DNA of 21,665 bases from HGM12587 sp964580255 (GTDB taxonomy: Bacteria > Bacillota > Clostridia > Lachnospirales > Lachnospiraceae), in NCBI GenBank assembly GCA_964580255.1, contig CAZOJX010000023.1:1-21665 (forward strand), in the 5' to 3' direction. Positions within the stretch are counted from its first letter, which is position 1; every line of letters starts with the position of its first letter. A program made the position numbers and the translations under genes. Shown in pieces: positions 7,793 to 13,921 of the stretch. The notes under the pieces were generated by a model, which was given only the letters and a program-made list of their open reading frames with translations, did not search any database and had not been told where the DNA came from.

Positions 7793-8542
7793 TTATTGAT
7801 ATCTGCTTTCCCGGACACCTTCTAAAATGTAATGTTTAGCTACGGCAGCCTGTTCCTTGGAAAGTGCTTCCACTCCCTCCAGCGGGTACTTCATGCCAAG
7901 CTCCTCATACTTTTTCACACCCATGGTGTGATAAGGAAGTACGTCCAGTGCTTTTAAATTTTTCAGAGAACCGATAAATCTTCCCAAATTTCTCAAATCC
8001 TGCGGATCATCACTGATACCAGGCACAACAACGTGACGAATCCATAAAGGCACATTTTTTTCTTCCAGATATTTGGCAAATGCCAAAATGCCTTTATTAT
8101 CCTGAGCAGTCAGTGCTTTATGCTTTACCGGGTCAATGTGTTTAATATCCAGCATGACAAGACTGGTATATTTCATCAGTTCATCAAGCTTTTCATTATA
8201 CAGCGTGTTCCCTCTGTGGTAAGTGATGCCGGAAGTATCAATACAGGTATGAATCTTCTGTCTGTTTGCTTCCTTGAAAAGTTCCAGAAGAAAATCGATC
8301 TGAAGAAGCGGTTCCCCGCCTGTTACAGTAAGACCGCCCTTTTTGTAAAAAGAGCGGTTCTTATTGTAATTGATCATAATATCGTCTACGGTTACTTCTG
8401 TGCCTTTTTTCACTTCCCAGGTATCCGGATTGTGGCAATACTGACATCTCATGGGACAGCCTTGAAAAAATACGACATACCGCAGGCCGGGACCGTCTAC
8501 AGTCCCGAAGCTTTCCTGCGAATGAATATAACCCTTTACCAT
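7793..8542 (-). CDS. pflA: Pyruvate formate-lyase activating enzyme
   Basis: PflA installs the glycyl radical on PFL using SAM and a [4Fe-4S] cluster. The 249-residue protein has the canonical start region ESFGTVDGPGLRYVVFFQGC, the cluster motif C29-PMR-C33-QY-C36-HNPDTW, the SAM-binding GGLTVTGGEPLLQ, MLDIKHIDP, and the C-terminal LPYHTMGVKKYEELG. It follows the stand-alone glycyl radical gene by only 4 bases. Only a weak purine run (AAGAGA) precedes its start, which suggests coupled translation with the substrate protein it must activate. Here its target glycine lies on the separate 80-residue polypeptide rather than on the PFL body. Confidence 0.97.
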   Translation of the reverse strand: MVKGYIHSQESFGTVDGPGLRYVVFFQGCPMRCQYCHNPDTWEVKKGTEVTVDDIMINYNKNRSFYKKGGLTVTGGEPLLQIDFLLELFKEANRQKIHTCIDTSGITYHRGNTLYNEKLDELMKYTSLVMLDIKHIDPVKHKALTAQDNKGILAFAKYLEEKNVPLWIRHVVVPGISDDPQDLRNLGRFIGSLKNLKALDVLPYHTMGVKKYEELGMKYPLEGVEALSKEQAAVAKHYILEGVRESRYQ

Positions 8543-8546
8543 TCTC

Positions 8547-8789
8547 TTAGATAGAATCGTGGAATGTTCTGGAGATTACTTCGTCCTGCTGTTCTTTTGT
8601 CAGCTTTACGAAGTTTACTGCATATCCGCTGACACGTACTGTAAGCTGCGGATATTTTTCCGGATGTGCCTGTGCATCCAGAAGAGTTTCTTTTGTGAAT
8701 ACGTTTACGTTTAAATGGTGGCCGCCTTTTTCTACATATCCGTCAAGAAGCGCTACCAGGTTATCAATCTGATTCTGTGTTGCTGCCAT
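8547..8789 (-). CDS. Stand-alone glycyl radical subunit of split pyruvate formate-lyase (GrcA-like)
   Basis: The 80-residue protein is the C-terminal domain of PFL as an independent polypeptide. It has the run NLVALLDGYVEKGGHHLNVN, then ETLLDAQAHPEKYPQL and the radical motif RVSGYAVNF with Gly55, ending LTKEQQDEVISRTFHDSI. This matches the last 80 or so residues of ordinary PFL end to end. The start is ATG at 8789, because AGGAGG (8804-8799) lies nine bases upstream. That ribosome binding site is built from the last Glu codons of pflB, whose TAA ends 4 bases before the ATG. The in-frame TTG at 8807 would place the start inside that site and is rejected. E. coli GrcA (YfiD, 127 residues) is a spare part beside a complete PFL. 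Here the protein would be an obligatory subunit unless another full-length PFL exists in the genome. Confidence 0.92.
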   Translation of the reverse strand: MAATQNQIDNLVALLDGYVEKGGHHLNVNVFTKETLLDAQAHPEKYPQLTVRVSGYAVNFVKLTKEQQDEVISRTFHDSI

Positions 8790-8793
8790 AGTC

Positions 8794-10914
8794 TTATTCC
8801 TCCTCAAAGCTTGGTAAATCTGTGTCTAAGCCTTCGAACAATGTCGGAGACGCGCAAGCACCGTTGCTGCAGTCCAGATCAATGTCGATGTCTCCTGCAA
8901 ATACTCGGTCATCTTTTCCGAGTGCTCCCGGAATGATAGAGAAGGTATTGGAAATACCGTCCTGTGCATCGATGAATGGCAATTTTGCTACAGATGCCAA
9001 AGATGCAACCGCACCATGAGTATCACGTCTGTGCATTGGGTTTGCTCCCGGTGCAAATGCTTCCCCTTTCTTACGTCCGTCCGGTGTAGATCCGGTTGCT
9101 TTACCGTATACAACGTTGGAAGTAATTGTCAGGATAGAAGTTGTCGGGATACCGCCTCTGTAAGTATGGTTCTTTCTTATGTGTTCCATGAAAATATGAA
9201 CGATTTCACGAGCGATTTCGTCTACACGGTCATCATCATTACCGAATTTCGGGAAATCTCCTTCTACTTCGTAATCTGTTACGATACCGTCTTCATCACG
9301 GATTGCTTTTACCTTTGCATATTTGATTGCTGATAAAGAGTCAGCTACAACGGAAAGACCGGCAATACCTGTTGCAAACCATCTGGTCACGTTTTTGTCG
9401 TGAAGTGCCATCTGGATTTTTTCGTAGCAGTATTTGTCATGCATGTAATGAATGATATTTAAAGTATTTACATAAACACCTGCTAACCATTCCATCATTG
9501 CATTGTATTTTTCCATTACTTCATCGTAATCTAAATATTCTGATGTAATCGGTACAAATTTCGGTCCAACCTGTTTTTTAGACACTTCGTCTACACCGCC
9601 GTTGATAGCGTAAAGGAGACATTTTGCAAGGTTTGCTCTTGCGCCGAAGAACTGCATTTCTTTTCCGACTCTCATGGAAGATACACAGCATGCGATGGCA
9701 TAGTCATCACCATGTGTAAATCTCATTAAGTCATCGTTTTCGTACTGTACGGAAGAACTTTCGATAGAAGTCTTTGCACAGAAACGTTTGAAGTTGTCCG
9801 GTAACTGTACAGACCAAAGAACTGTTAAGTTTGGTTCCGGTGCTGCGCCTAAGTTGGACAGTGTATGGAGATAACGGTAAGACATTTTTGTAACCATGTG
9901 ACGTCCGTCAATACCAACACCACCGATGGATTCTGTTACCCACTGTGGGTCACCGGAGAATAATGCATTGTATTCCGGTGTACGTGCAAATTTTACAAGA
10001 CGAAGCTTCATGATGAAATGGTCAACCATTTCCTGAATCTGTTCTTCTGTAAATACGCCGTTCTTTAAGTCTCTTTCTGCATAGATATCAAGGAAGGTAG
10101 AAGTACGTCCTAAGGACATTGCTGCACCGTTCTGTTCTTTTACTGCTGCAAGATATCCAAAGTATACCCACTGGATCGCTTCCTGTGTGTTTGTTGCAGG
10201 TTTGGAAATGTCATAGCCATAGCTTGCTGCCATTTCTTTTAACTGATGTAATGCACGGATCTGCTCTGATAATTCTTCACGGTCACGAATAACTTCGGAA
10301 TACATTGCAGAACGTGTTGTTCTTTTCTGTTCTTCTTTGTCTTCGATCAGACGGTCGATACCGTAAAGTGCAACTCGTCTGTAATCGCCGATGATACGTC
10401 CACGGCCATAAGCATCAGGAAGTCCTGTGATGATGTGGCTGGAACGGCAGGCTCTCATTTCCGGTGTGTAAGCATCGAATACACCTGCGTTGTGTGTTTT
10501 TCTGTGAATTGTGAAAAATTCGCTGATTTCCGGATCTACTTTGTAACCGTTGTCTGCGCATGCTTTTTCTGCCATTCTGATACCACCGTATGGCATTAAC
10601 GCACGTTTGAACGGCTTGTCTGTCTGGAAACCGACAATTTTTTCTTTATCTTTATTTAAATATCCAGGACCATGAGAAGTGATCGTAGAAATGATCTTGG
10701 TGTCCATATCCAGTACACCGCCTGCTTCTCTTTCCTGTTTTGTTAAATCCATAACCTGATCCCACAGATCTAAGGTATCCTGTGTAGGACCTGCGAGGAA
10801 ACTGTCGTCTCCGTCATATGGTGTGTAGTTGTGTCTGATAAAACTTCTTACATTAATTTCGTTGGCCCAAGTAGCTTTCTGAAAGCCTTCCCAACCCGGA
10901 TAATTTCTTCCCAT
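8794..10914 (-). CDS. pflB: Pyruvate formate-lyase large subunit, lacking the glycyl radical domain
   Basis: PFL converts pyruvate and CoA to acetyl-CoA and formate. This 706-residue protein aligns from memory with E. coli PflB through nearly its whole body. It includes the adjacent active-site cysteines Cys409-Cys410 in DDYAIACCVSSMRVGKEMQF, the LSNLGAAPEPNLTVLWS block, YMHDKYCYEKIQMALHDKNV, and TPDGRKKGEAFAPGANPMH. It departs after NTFSIIPGALGKDD (to residue 669), where normal PFL continues with NL..L.DGYF and the radical domain. Instead there is a 37-residue acidic tail with CSNGAC and the end SFEEE. The glycine domain is the next gene. A frameshift is unlikely: the tail is not PFL sequence, and a good ribosome binding site precedes the next gene. 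AAGGAG lies 11 bases before the start at 10914. Confidence 0.95.
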   Translation of the reverse strand: MGRNYPGWEGFQKATWANEINVRSFIRHNYTPYDGDDSFLAGPTQDTLDLWDQVMDLTKQEREAGGVLDMDTKIISTITSHGPGYLNKDKEKIVGFQTDKPFKRALMPYGGIRMAEKACADNGYKVDPEISEFFTIHRKTHNAGVFDAYTPEMRACRSSHIITGLPDAYGRGRIIGDYRRVALYGIDRLIEDKEEQKRTTRSAMYSEVIRDREELSEQIRALHQLKEMAASYGYDISKPATNTQEAIQWVYFGYLAAVKEQNGAAMSLGRTSTFLDIYAERDLKNGVFTEEQIQEMVDHFIMKLRLVKFARTPEYNALFSGDPQWVTESIGGVGIDGRHMVTKMSYRYLHTLSNLGAAPEPNLTVLWSVQLPDNFKRFCAKTSIESSSVQYENDDLMRFTHGDDYAIACCVSSMRVGKEMQFFGARANLAKCLLYAINGGVDEVSKKQVGPKFVPITSEYLDYDEVMEKYNAMMEWLAGVYVNTLNIIHYMHDKYCYEKIQMALHDKNVTRWFATGIAGLSVVADSLSAIKYAKVKAIRDEDGIVTDYEVEGDFPKFGNDDDRVDEIAREIVHIFMEHIRKNHTYRGGIPTTSILTITSNVVYGKATGSTPDGRKKGEAFAPGANPMHRRDTHGAVASLASVAKLPFIDAQDGISNTFSIIPGALGKDDRVFAGDIDIDLDCSNGACASPTLFEGLDTDLPSFEEE

Positions 10915-10969
10915 AGCTGTAAATTCTCCTTTTCCGATAGTCTAATACATTTCTTGCCTCTCATGTAAT

Positions 10970-10999
10970 ATCATACCTTAAAAACTATAAAAAAATCAA
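10970..10999 (-). promoter_or_regulatory. Probable pflB promoter
   Basis: On the minus strand TTGATT (10999-10994), 18 bases, then TATGAT (10975-10970), followed by a leader of about 49 bases. Spacing is one base longer than ideal. Two dyad repeats lie upstream at 11020-11037 and 11052-11069. Confidence 0.55.
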
Positions 11000-11018
11000 T
11001 GCCACAACCCCAGGAATC

Positions 11019-11072
11019 TTGTACTAAATTGCGTACATCTTCCATGTTTTTTGTACTAAATCAGATACATTC
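11019..11072. promoter_or_regulatory. Two spaced copies of TTGTACTAAAT-N4-TACAT, candidate operator
   Basis: The 11-base string TTGTACTAAAT occurs at 11019 and again at 11051, each followed by four variable bases and TACAT. The first copy is a perfect dyad, TGTAC-N8-GTACA (11020-11037). The second has one mismatch, TGTAC-N8-ATACA (11052-11069). The copies are 32 bases apart, about three helical turns, so a protein dimer pair could bind one face. They lie upstream of the pflB promoter, and the second covers the niaR stop codon. The binding protein is unknown. Confidence 0.5.
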
Positions 11073-11565
11073 CCAAGGCATTCTCAATTTCATCCAAAAT
11101 TTGGTCATTTTCTGCTTCTACCGTATGATAATGGACACCACAGCCCAATGTATTTAGCGGACCGGATCTGCTTTTTTCCAATCGGTCACAAAACTCTGCA
11201 ACCTCTTTTCTGCAGGACAGCATCAGATCCGCACGGATCTCACCATAAATATCATGCTCCACCATAATATCCAGCACCTTACCACCCAGATCCACAATGG
11301 CATTTAATTCCGCTGCCGTTTCTTCGATGGTATGCTTTACGCAGTAGCTTCGCCTGCATTTTTTTGTTGTTTCCGGATACAAAAGATATCCCTTTGCAGT
11401 CGCAAGGATCGGATATGCAGTCCGAAGCAGAGTAATATCCTGAACGATCACCTGTCTGCTGACACCGGTCAGCTTCGCCAGAGCGCTTCCTGATACAGGT
11501 TCCTTTTCTGTCTGTAAGATTTCAAGGATTTTTGAGCGTCTGCTCTTCCCTTCCATTTTTTCCAT
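11056..11565 (-). CDS. niaR: Niacin-responsive transcriptional repressor NiaR (HTH plus 3H domain)
   Basis: NiaR (YrxA family) represses NAD biosynthesis and niacin uptake genes when niacin is plentiful. The 169-residue protein has an N-terminal winged helix-turn-helix (residues 7-60, SGSALAKLTGVSRQVIVQDI) and a C-terminal 3H domain. The metal and ligand residues of Thermotoga NiaR, remembered as His79, Glu87, His144 and His146, match His78, Glu86, His145 and His147 here, in HTIEETAAE and GCGVHYHTVE. AGAGGG precedes the start. It lies 22 bases after the 78-residue gene and reads toward pflB. No NAD gene is in the window, so its local target, if any, is itself or its neighbours; that is inference. 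Confidence 0.9.
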   Translation of the reverse strand: MEKMEGKSRRSKILEILQTEKEPVSGSALAKLTGVSRQVIVQDITLLRTAYPILATAKGYLLYPETTKKCRRSYCVKHTIEETAAELNAIVDLGGKVLDIMVEHDIYGEIRADLMLSCRKEVAEFCDRLEKSRSGPLNTLGCGVHYHTVEAENDQILDEIENALGMYLI

Positions 11566-11587
11566 AAGATTCCCTCTTTGATTTCAT

Positions 11588-11824
11588 TTATTCAGGAATT
11601 TCCACCCAGACAGTAAAAATTCCTTCTTCTTCCAACACTTCCGTAACAGTGCCTTCTAAAAACTTCAAACGCTGCTTGGTATTATTTGACATAGCCACTG
11701 CTTCCCGGATCGTGTAATAATACATGATCCCTGCCATGGTATTGGCAACATCTTCTTTCAGCAGCACATGATCCCCCGGCTTTACAAGTCCAGGACGTTC
11801 CATTCGAAAATCCATTTTTCGCAT
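11588..11824 (-). CDS. Small protein of unknown function, 78 residues, upstream of niaR
   Basis: I do not recognise this protein. The start is placed at ATG 11824 because AGAGGTGA lies eight bases upstream; the longer reading from 11905 adds a lysine-rich stretch with no ribosome binding site. The N-terminus has KPGDHVLLKEDVANTMAG, a pattern seen in small beta-barrel proteins. A helix-like segment follows (YYTIREAVAMSN), and the end is a strand-rich EGTVTEVLEEEGIFTVWVEI. It has no signal peptide, no membrane helix and no cysteine. It is 22 bases from niaR and likely shares its transcript, so a link to niacin regulation is possible but unproven. AT-rich sequence with TATATT lies just upstream without a clear -35. 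Confidence 0.7.
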   Translation of the reverse strand: MRKMDFRMERPGLVKPGDHVLLKEDVANTMAGIMYYYTIREAVAMSNNTKQRLKFLEGTVTEVLEEEGIFTVWVEIPE

Positions 11825-11923
11825 ATTATTTTCACCTCTGTATATAATATAACACAACTTTTCTGTTTTTTTCTTTTCTTTTTTGTGCTTTCGACAAAAT
11901 CGCATGTTTTTAAGAAAAAAGCA

Positions 11924-11952
11924 TTGTATTGTGCTATGTTTTTTGTTAAATT
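11924..11952 (+). promoter_or_regulatory. Possible ldhA promoter
   Basis: TTGTAT (11924-11929), 17 bases and TAAATT (11947-11952) are a plausible but weak sigma-A-type promoter. The -10 overlaps TTGTTAA (11943-11949), which equals one half of the Rex redox-repressor consensus. The other half is not present, so Rex control is only a possibility. Confidence 0.4.
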
Positions 11953-11985
11953 ATGACAGTAGAGAGTACATATCCTGCTGTCATA
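11952..11985. repeat. Inverted repeat in the ldhA leader
   Basis: TATGACAG (11952-11959) and CTGTCATA (11978-11985) are perfect 8-base arms around 18 bases; in RNA the stem can extend by two pairs. It lies between the -10 and the ldhA ribosome binding site (AGGAGG at 11995-12000). It could be an operator or a leader hairpin. Confidence 0.5.
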
Positions 11986-12008
11986 GTTTCTCACAGGAGG
12001 AATGATTG

Positions 12009-13022
12009 ATGAAGATTGCATTTTTCGCTACGAAAGATTATGACAGGATCTGGTTCGGTGCACTGACTAAGGACAATGCCATCGGCAATGATGTCGGTTC
12101 CTACGGGATTCATATTCATTTCATCGAAGCCAATCTCAACGAAGACACTGCGGTTCTTGCAAAAGATCACGATGCTGTCTGTGGATTTGTAAACTCTGAC
12201 TTTGGCCGTCCGGTATTGACCGTTCTCCATTCCCTTGGGATCCGACTGATTCTTCTTCGCTGCGCAGGCTATAACAACGTTGACCTTGCTGCTGCCAAAG
12301 AATTCGGAATGACCGTTTTGCGGGTTCCCGGCTACTCTCCGGAGGCTGTTGCGGAACATGCCATGGCACTCGCCCTAACGACGAACCGACGCATTCACCG
12401 GGCATACGGGAAAGTTCGCAACAACGATTTTTCACTGAGCGGACTTCTTGGACGCAACCTGTTTGGCCGCACAGCCGGCGTTGTCGGAACCGGTAAGATT
12501 GGTGCCGCTTTTGCCAATATCTGCCGTGGTTTCGGTATGAAGGTTCTTGCCTTTGACAAATATGAAAACCCGGCATTGAAAGATTTTGTCACTTATGTTT
12601 CCTTAGATGAGCTTTTAGAGAATTCCGATCTGGTCTCTCTGCACTGCCCATTGTTTCCGGAAACTTACCATATGATTAACAAAAACAGCATCGCCAAAAT
12701 GAAGGATACCGTAATTCTGGTAAACACCTCCCGCGGCGGGCTGATCAATACAGAAGATTTGATTGATGCTCTCCGGGCAAAGAAATTTGCTGCAGTCGGT
12801 CTGGACGTTTACGAAAATGAAGACGATCTTGTTTTTGAGGACTATTCCTCCGACATTATCGCCAACGAAACCGTTCCCCGGCTTCTCGCTTTTCCAAATG
12901 TCATGATCACTTCACATCAGGCATTTTTTACAAGAGAAGCTCTCCAGTCCATTGCGATCACTACACTGGAAAATGCTTACGCATTTGCCAACGGACTGCC
13001 TTTGGAGAATATCGTATCCTAA
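12009..13022 (+). CDS. ldhA: D-lactate dehydrogenase (D-2-hydroxyacid dehydrogenase family)
   Basis: The enzyme reduces pyruvate to D-lactate with NADH, regenerating NAD+ in fermentation. The 337-residue protein has the nucleotide-binding GVVGTGKIG (157-165) with Asp183 as the NAD-selecting acidic residue. The catalytic Arg242 is in NTSRGGLI, the Glu is in LDVYENEDDL (near 269), and His303 is in TSHQAFFT. The YENEDDLVFEDYS segment is typical of D-lactate dehydrogenase rather than phosphoglycerate or glyoxylate family members. The start is ATG at 12009, eight bases after AGGAGG; a TTG at 12006 would be only five bases away. It is divergent from the 78-residue gene and niaR, and beside the PFL operon that competes for pyruvate. 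Confidence 0.92.
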   Translation: MKIAFFATKDYDRIWFGALTKDNAIGNDVGSYGIHIHFIEANLNEDTAVLAKDHDAVCGFVNSDFGRPVLTVLHSLGIRLILLRCAGYNNVDLAAAKEFGMTVLRVPGYSPEAVAEHAMALALTTNRRIHRAYGKVRNNDFSLSGLLGRNLFGRTAGVVGTGKIGAAFANICRGFGMKVLAFDKYENPALKDFVTYVSLDELLENSDLVSLHCPLFPETYHMINKNSIAKMKDTVILVNTSRGGLINTEDLIDALRAKKFAAVGLDVYENEDDLVFEDYSSDIIANETVPRLLAFPNVMITSHQAFFTREALQSIAITTLENAYAFANGLPLENIVS

Positions 13023-13076
13023 TGTTTTCGCCAGTATCTTTCCCTTAATATTGGAAGGACCTCATCCTTCCCCCAA

Positions 13077-13103
13077 AAAGCCCCCTGTTTTCAGCGGGGC
13101 TTT
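13077..13103 (+). terminator. Terminator after ldhA
   Basis: AAAGCCCC (13077-13084) pairs with GGGGCTTT (13096-13103). CTG and CAG extend the stem around a TTTT loop with one bulged C. The following T-tract is short. Confidence 0.75.
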
Positions 13104-13183
13104 CGCTTTACCCAAACCTTTTTTCGCACCCTCCCCTTTTTGTTTGCATATGATAACATAACCCAGTATTTCAGAGGTGTTTT

Positions 13184-13888
13184 ATGCCGCCCTTTTTCAT
13201 TGTCTTTCTCGCCACCGGCTTTACCTTTCTGATGACAACGGCTGGTTCTGCCACTGTTTTTTTCTTTAAAAAGGAAATTCCCGATTCCCTGCAGCGGATC
13301 TTTCCGGGCTTTGCCGCAGGAGTCATGATCGCAGCTTCCGTCTGGTCATTGCTGATCCCTGCCATCTCTCAGTCTCAGGCCCTTGGTATGATTGGCTGGC
13401 TGCCTCCGTCCATCGGTTTTTCTCTGGGCAGCCTTAGTCTTCTCATTTTTCAGCATTTTCTCCCAGCAGCAGCTCTTTCCAGAAATCTGCTCCTGTTTTG
13501 TGCCATTACCCTGCATAACATTCCGGAAGGAATGGCCGTCGGTCTTGCCTGGCCGCTGGCTTTGGGAATCGGAATCCAGAATTTTCCGGAAGGCGCTGCC
13601 ATTTCCCTTCCTCTTCGAAAAAGCGGACTTTCCAGAACGAAAGCATTCCTCCTGGGCAGCGTTACTGGTCTGGTAGAACCCCTTTTCGGACTTTTGGCTC
13701 TTCTTTTGGTACGACAGGTTACCGTTCTCATGCCCTGGCTTCTTTCCTTCGCTGCCGGTGCCATGATCTACGTGGTTGTGGCGGAACTCATTCCGGAGGC
13801 TCAGGCAGAGAAACGCTCTGTTGACGGAACTCTTGGAATTCTTGCAGGCTTTCTTTTTATGATGATCCTGGACATTTCTTTTGGATAA
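13184..13888 (+). CDS. ZIP family metal transporter (compact)
   Basis: ZIP proteins carry zinc, iron or manganese into the cytoplasm across the membrane. The 234-residue protein is a chain of hydrophobic helices. The two metal-site helices show HNIPEGMAVG (His111, Asn112, Glu115) and IQNFPEGAAISLPL (Gln132, Asn133, Glu136), followed by VEPLFG and AGAMIYVVVAELIPEA (Glu201). The pattern is that of the GufA/ZupT branch. The interval between the two metal motifs is 21 residues from His111 to Gln132. From memory it is about 29 in E. coli ZupT and more in many GufA proteins, so the connection between these helices is unusually short. The start has AGAGGTG upstream. The metal cannot be assigned. Confidence 0.88.
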   Translation: MPPFFIVFLATGFTFLMTTAGSATVFFFKKEIPDSLQRIFPGFAAGVMIAASVWSLLIPAISQSQALGMIGWLPPSIGFSLGSLSLLIFQHFLPAAALSRNLLLFCAITLHNIPEGMAVGLAWPLALGIGIQNFPEGAAISLPLRKSGLSRTKAFLLGSVTGLVEPLFGLLALLLVRQVTVLMPWLLSFAAGAMIYVVVAELIPEAQAEKRSVDGTLGILAGFLFMMILDISFG

Positions 13889-13919
13889 AAAGAGGACACC
13901 GCAATGCGGCATCCTCTTA
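13889..13919. terminator. Terminator between the convergent ZIP and NlpC/P60 genes
   Basis: AAGAGGA-CA-CCGC and GCGG-CA-TCCTCTT form a long stem with a small loop (13890-13918). The minus-strand reading is followed by T5, so it best serves the peptidoglycan hydrolase gene. It can also end the ZIP transcript on the plus strand, where no T-tract follows. Confidence 0.8.
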
Positions 13920-13921
13920 AA

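Noticed and set aside
8787..8807. TTG-initiated longer form of the glycyl radical subunit (six extra residues).
   Set aside because: The extra codons are the Shine-Dalgarno AGGAGG and its spacer; ATG at 8789 has ideal placement.
8794..8807. The PFL split as a sequencing error or simple frameshift.
   Set aside because: The tail of the body is not PFL sequence in any frame I read, it ends in a stop that overlaps no radical-domain sequence, and the second gene has its own ribosome binding site and start.
10994..11018. A terminator after niaR made by the T7 run near the pflB promoter.
   Set aside because: No stable stem precedes the T-run on the minus strand.
11943..11960. A full Rex operator in front of ldhA.
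   Set aside because: Only the left half TTGTTAA matches; the right half does not resemble TTAACAA.
12136..12576. A 146-codon minus-strand ORF antisense to ldhA.
   Set aside because: The plus-strand frame has all dehydrogenase motifs; this reading has no ribosome binding site or family features.
13346..13912. A 188-codon minus-strand ORF antisense to the ZIP transporter.
   Set aside because: Charged, repetitive composition typical of the reverse of a hydrophobic membrane gene; the plus frame has clear ZIP motifs.
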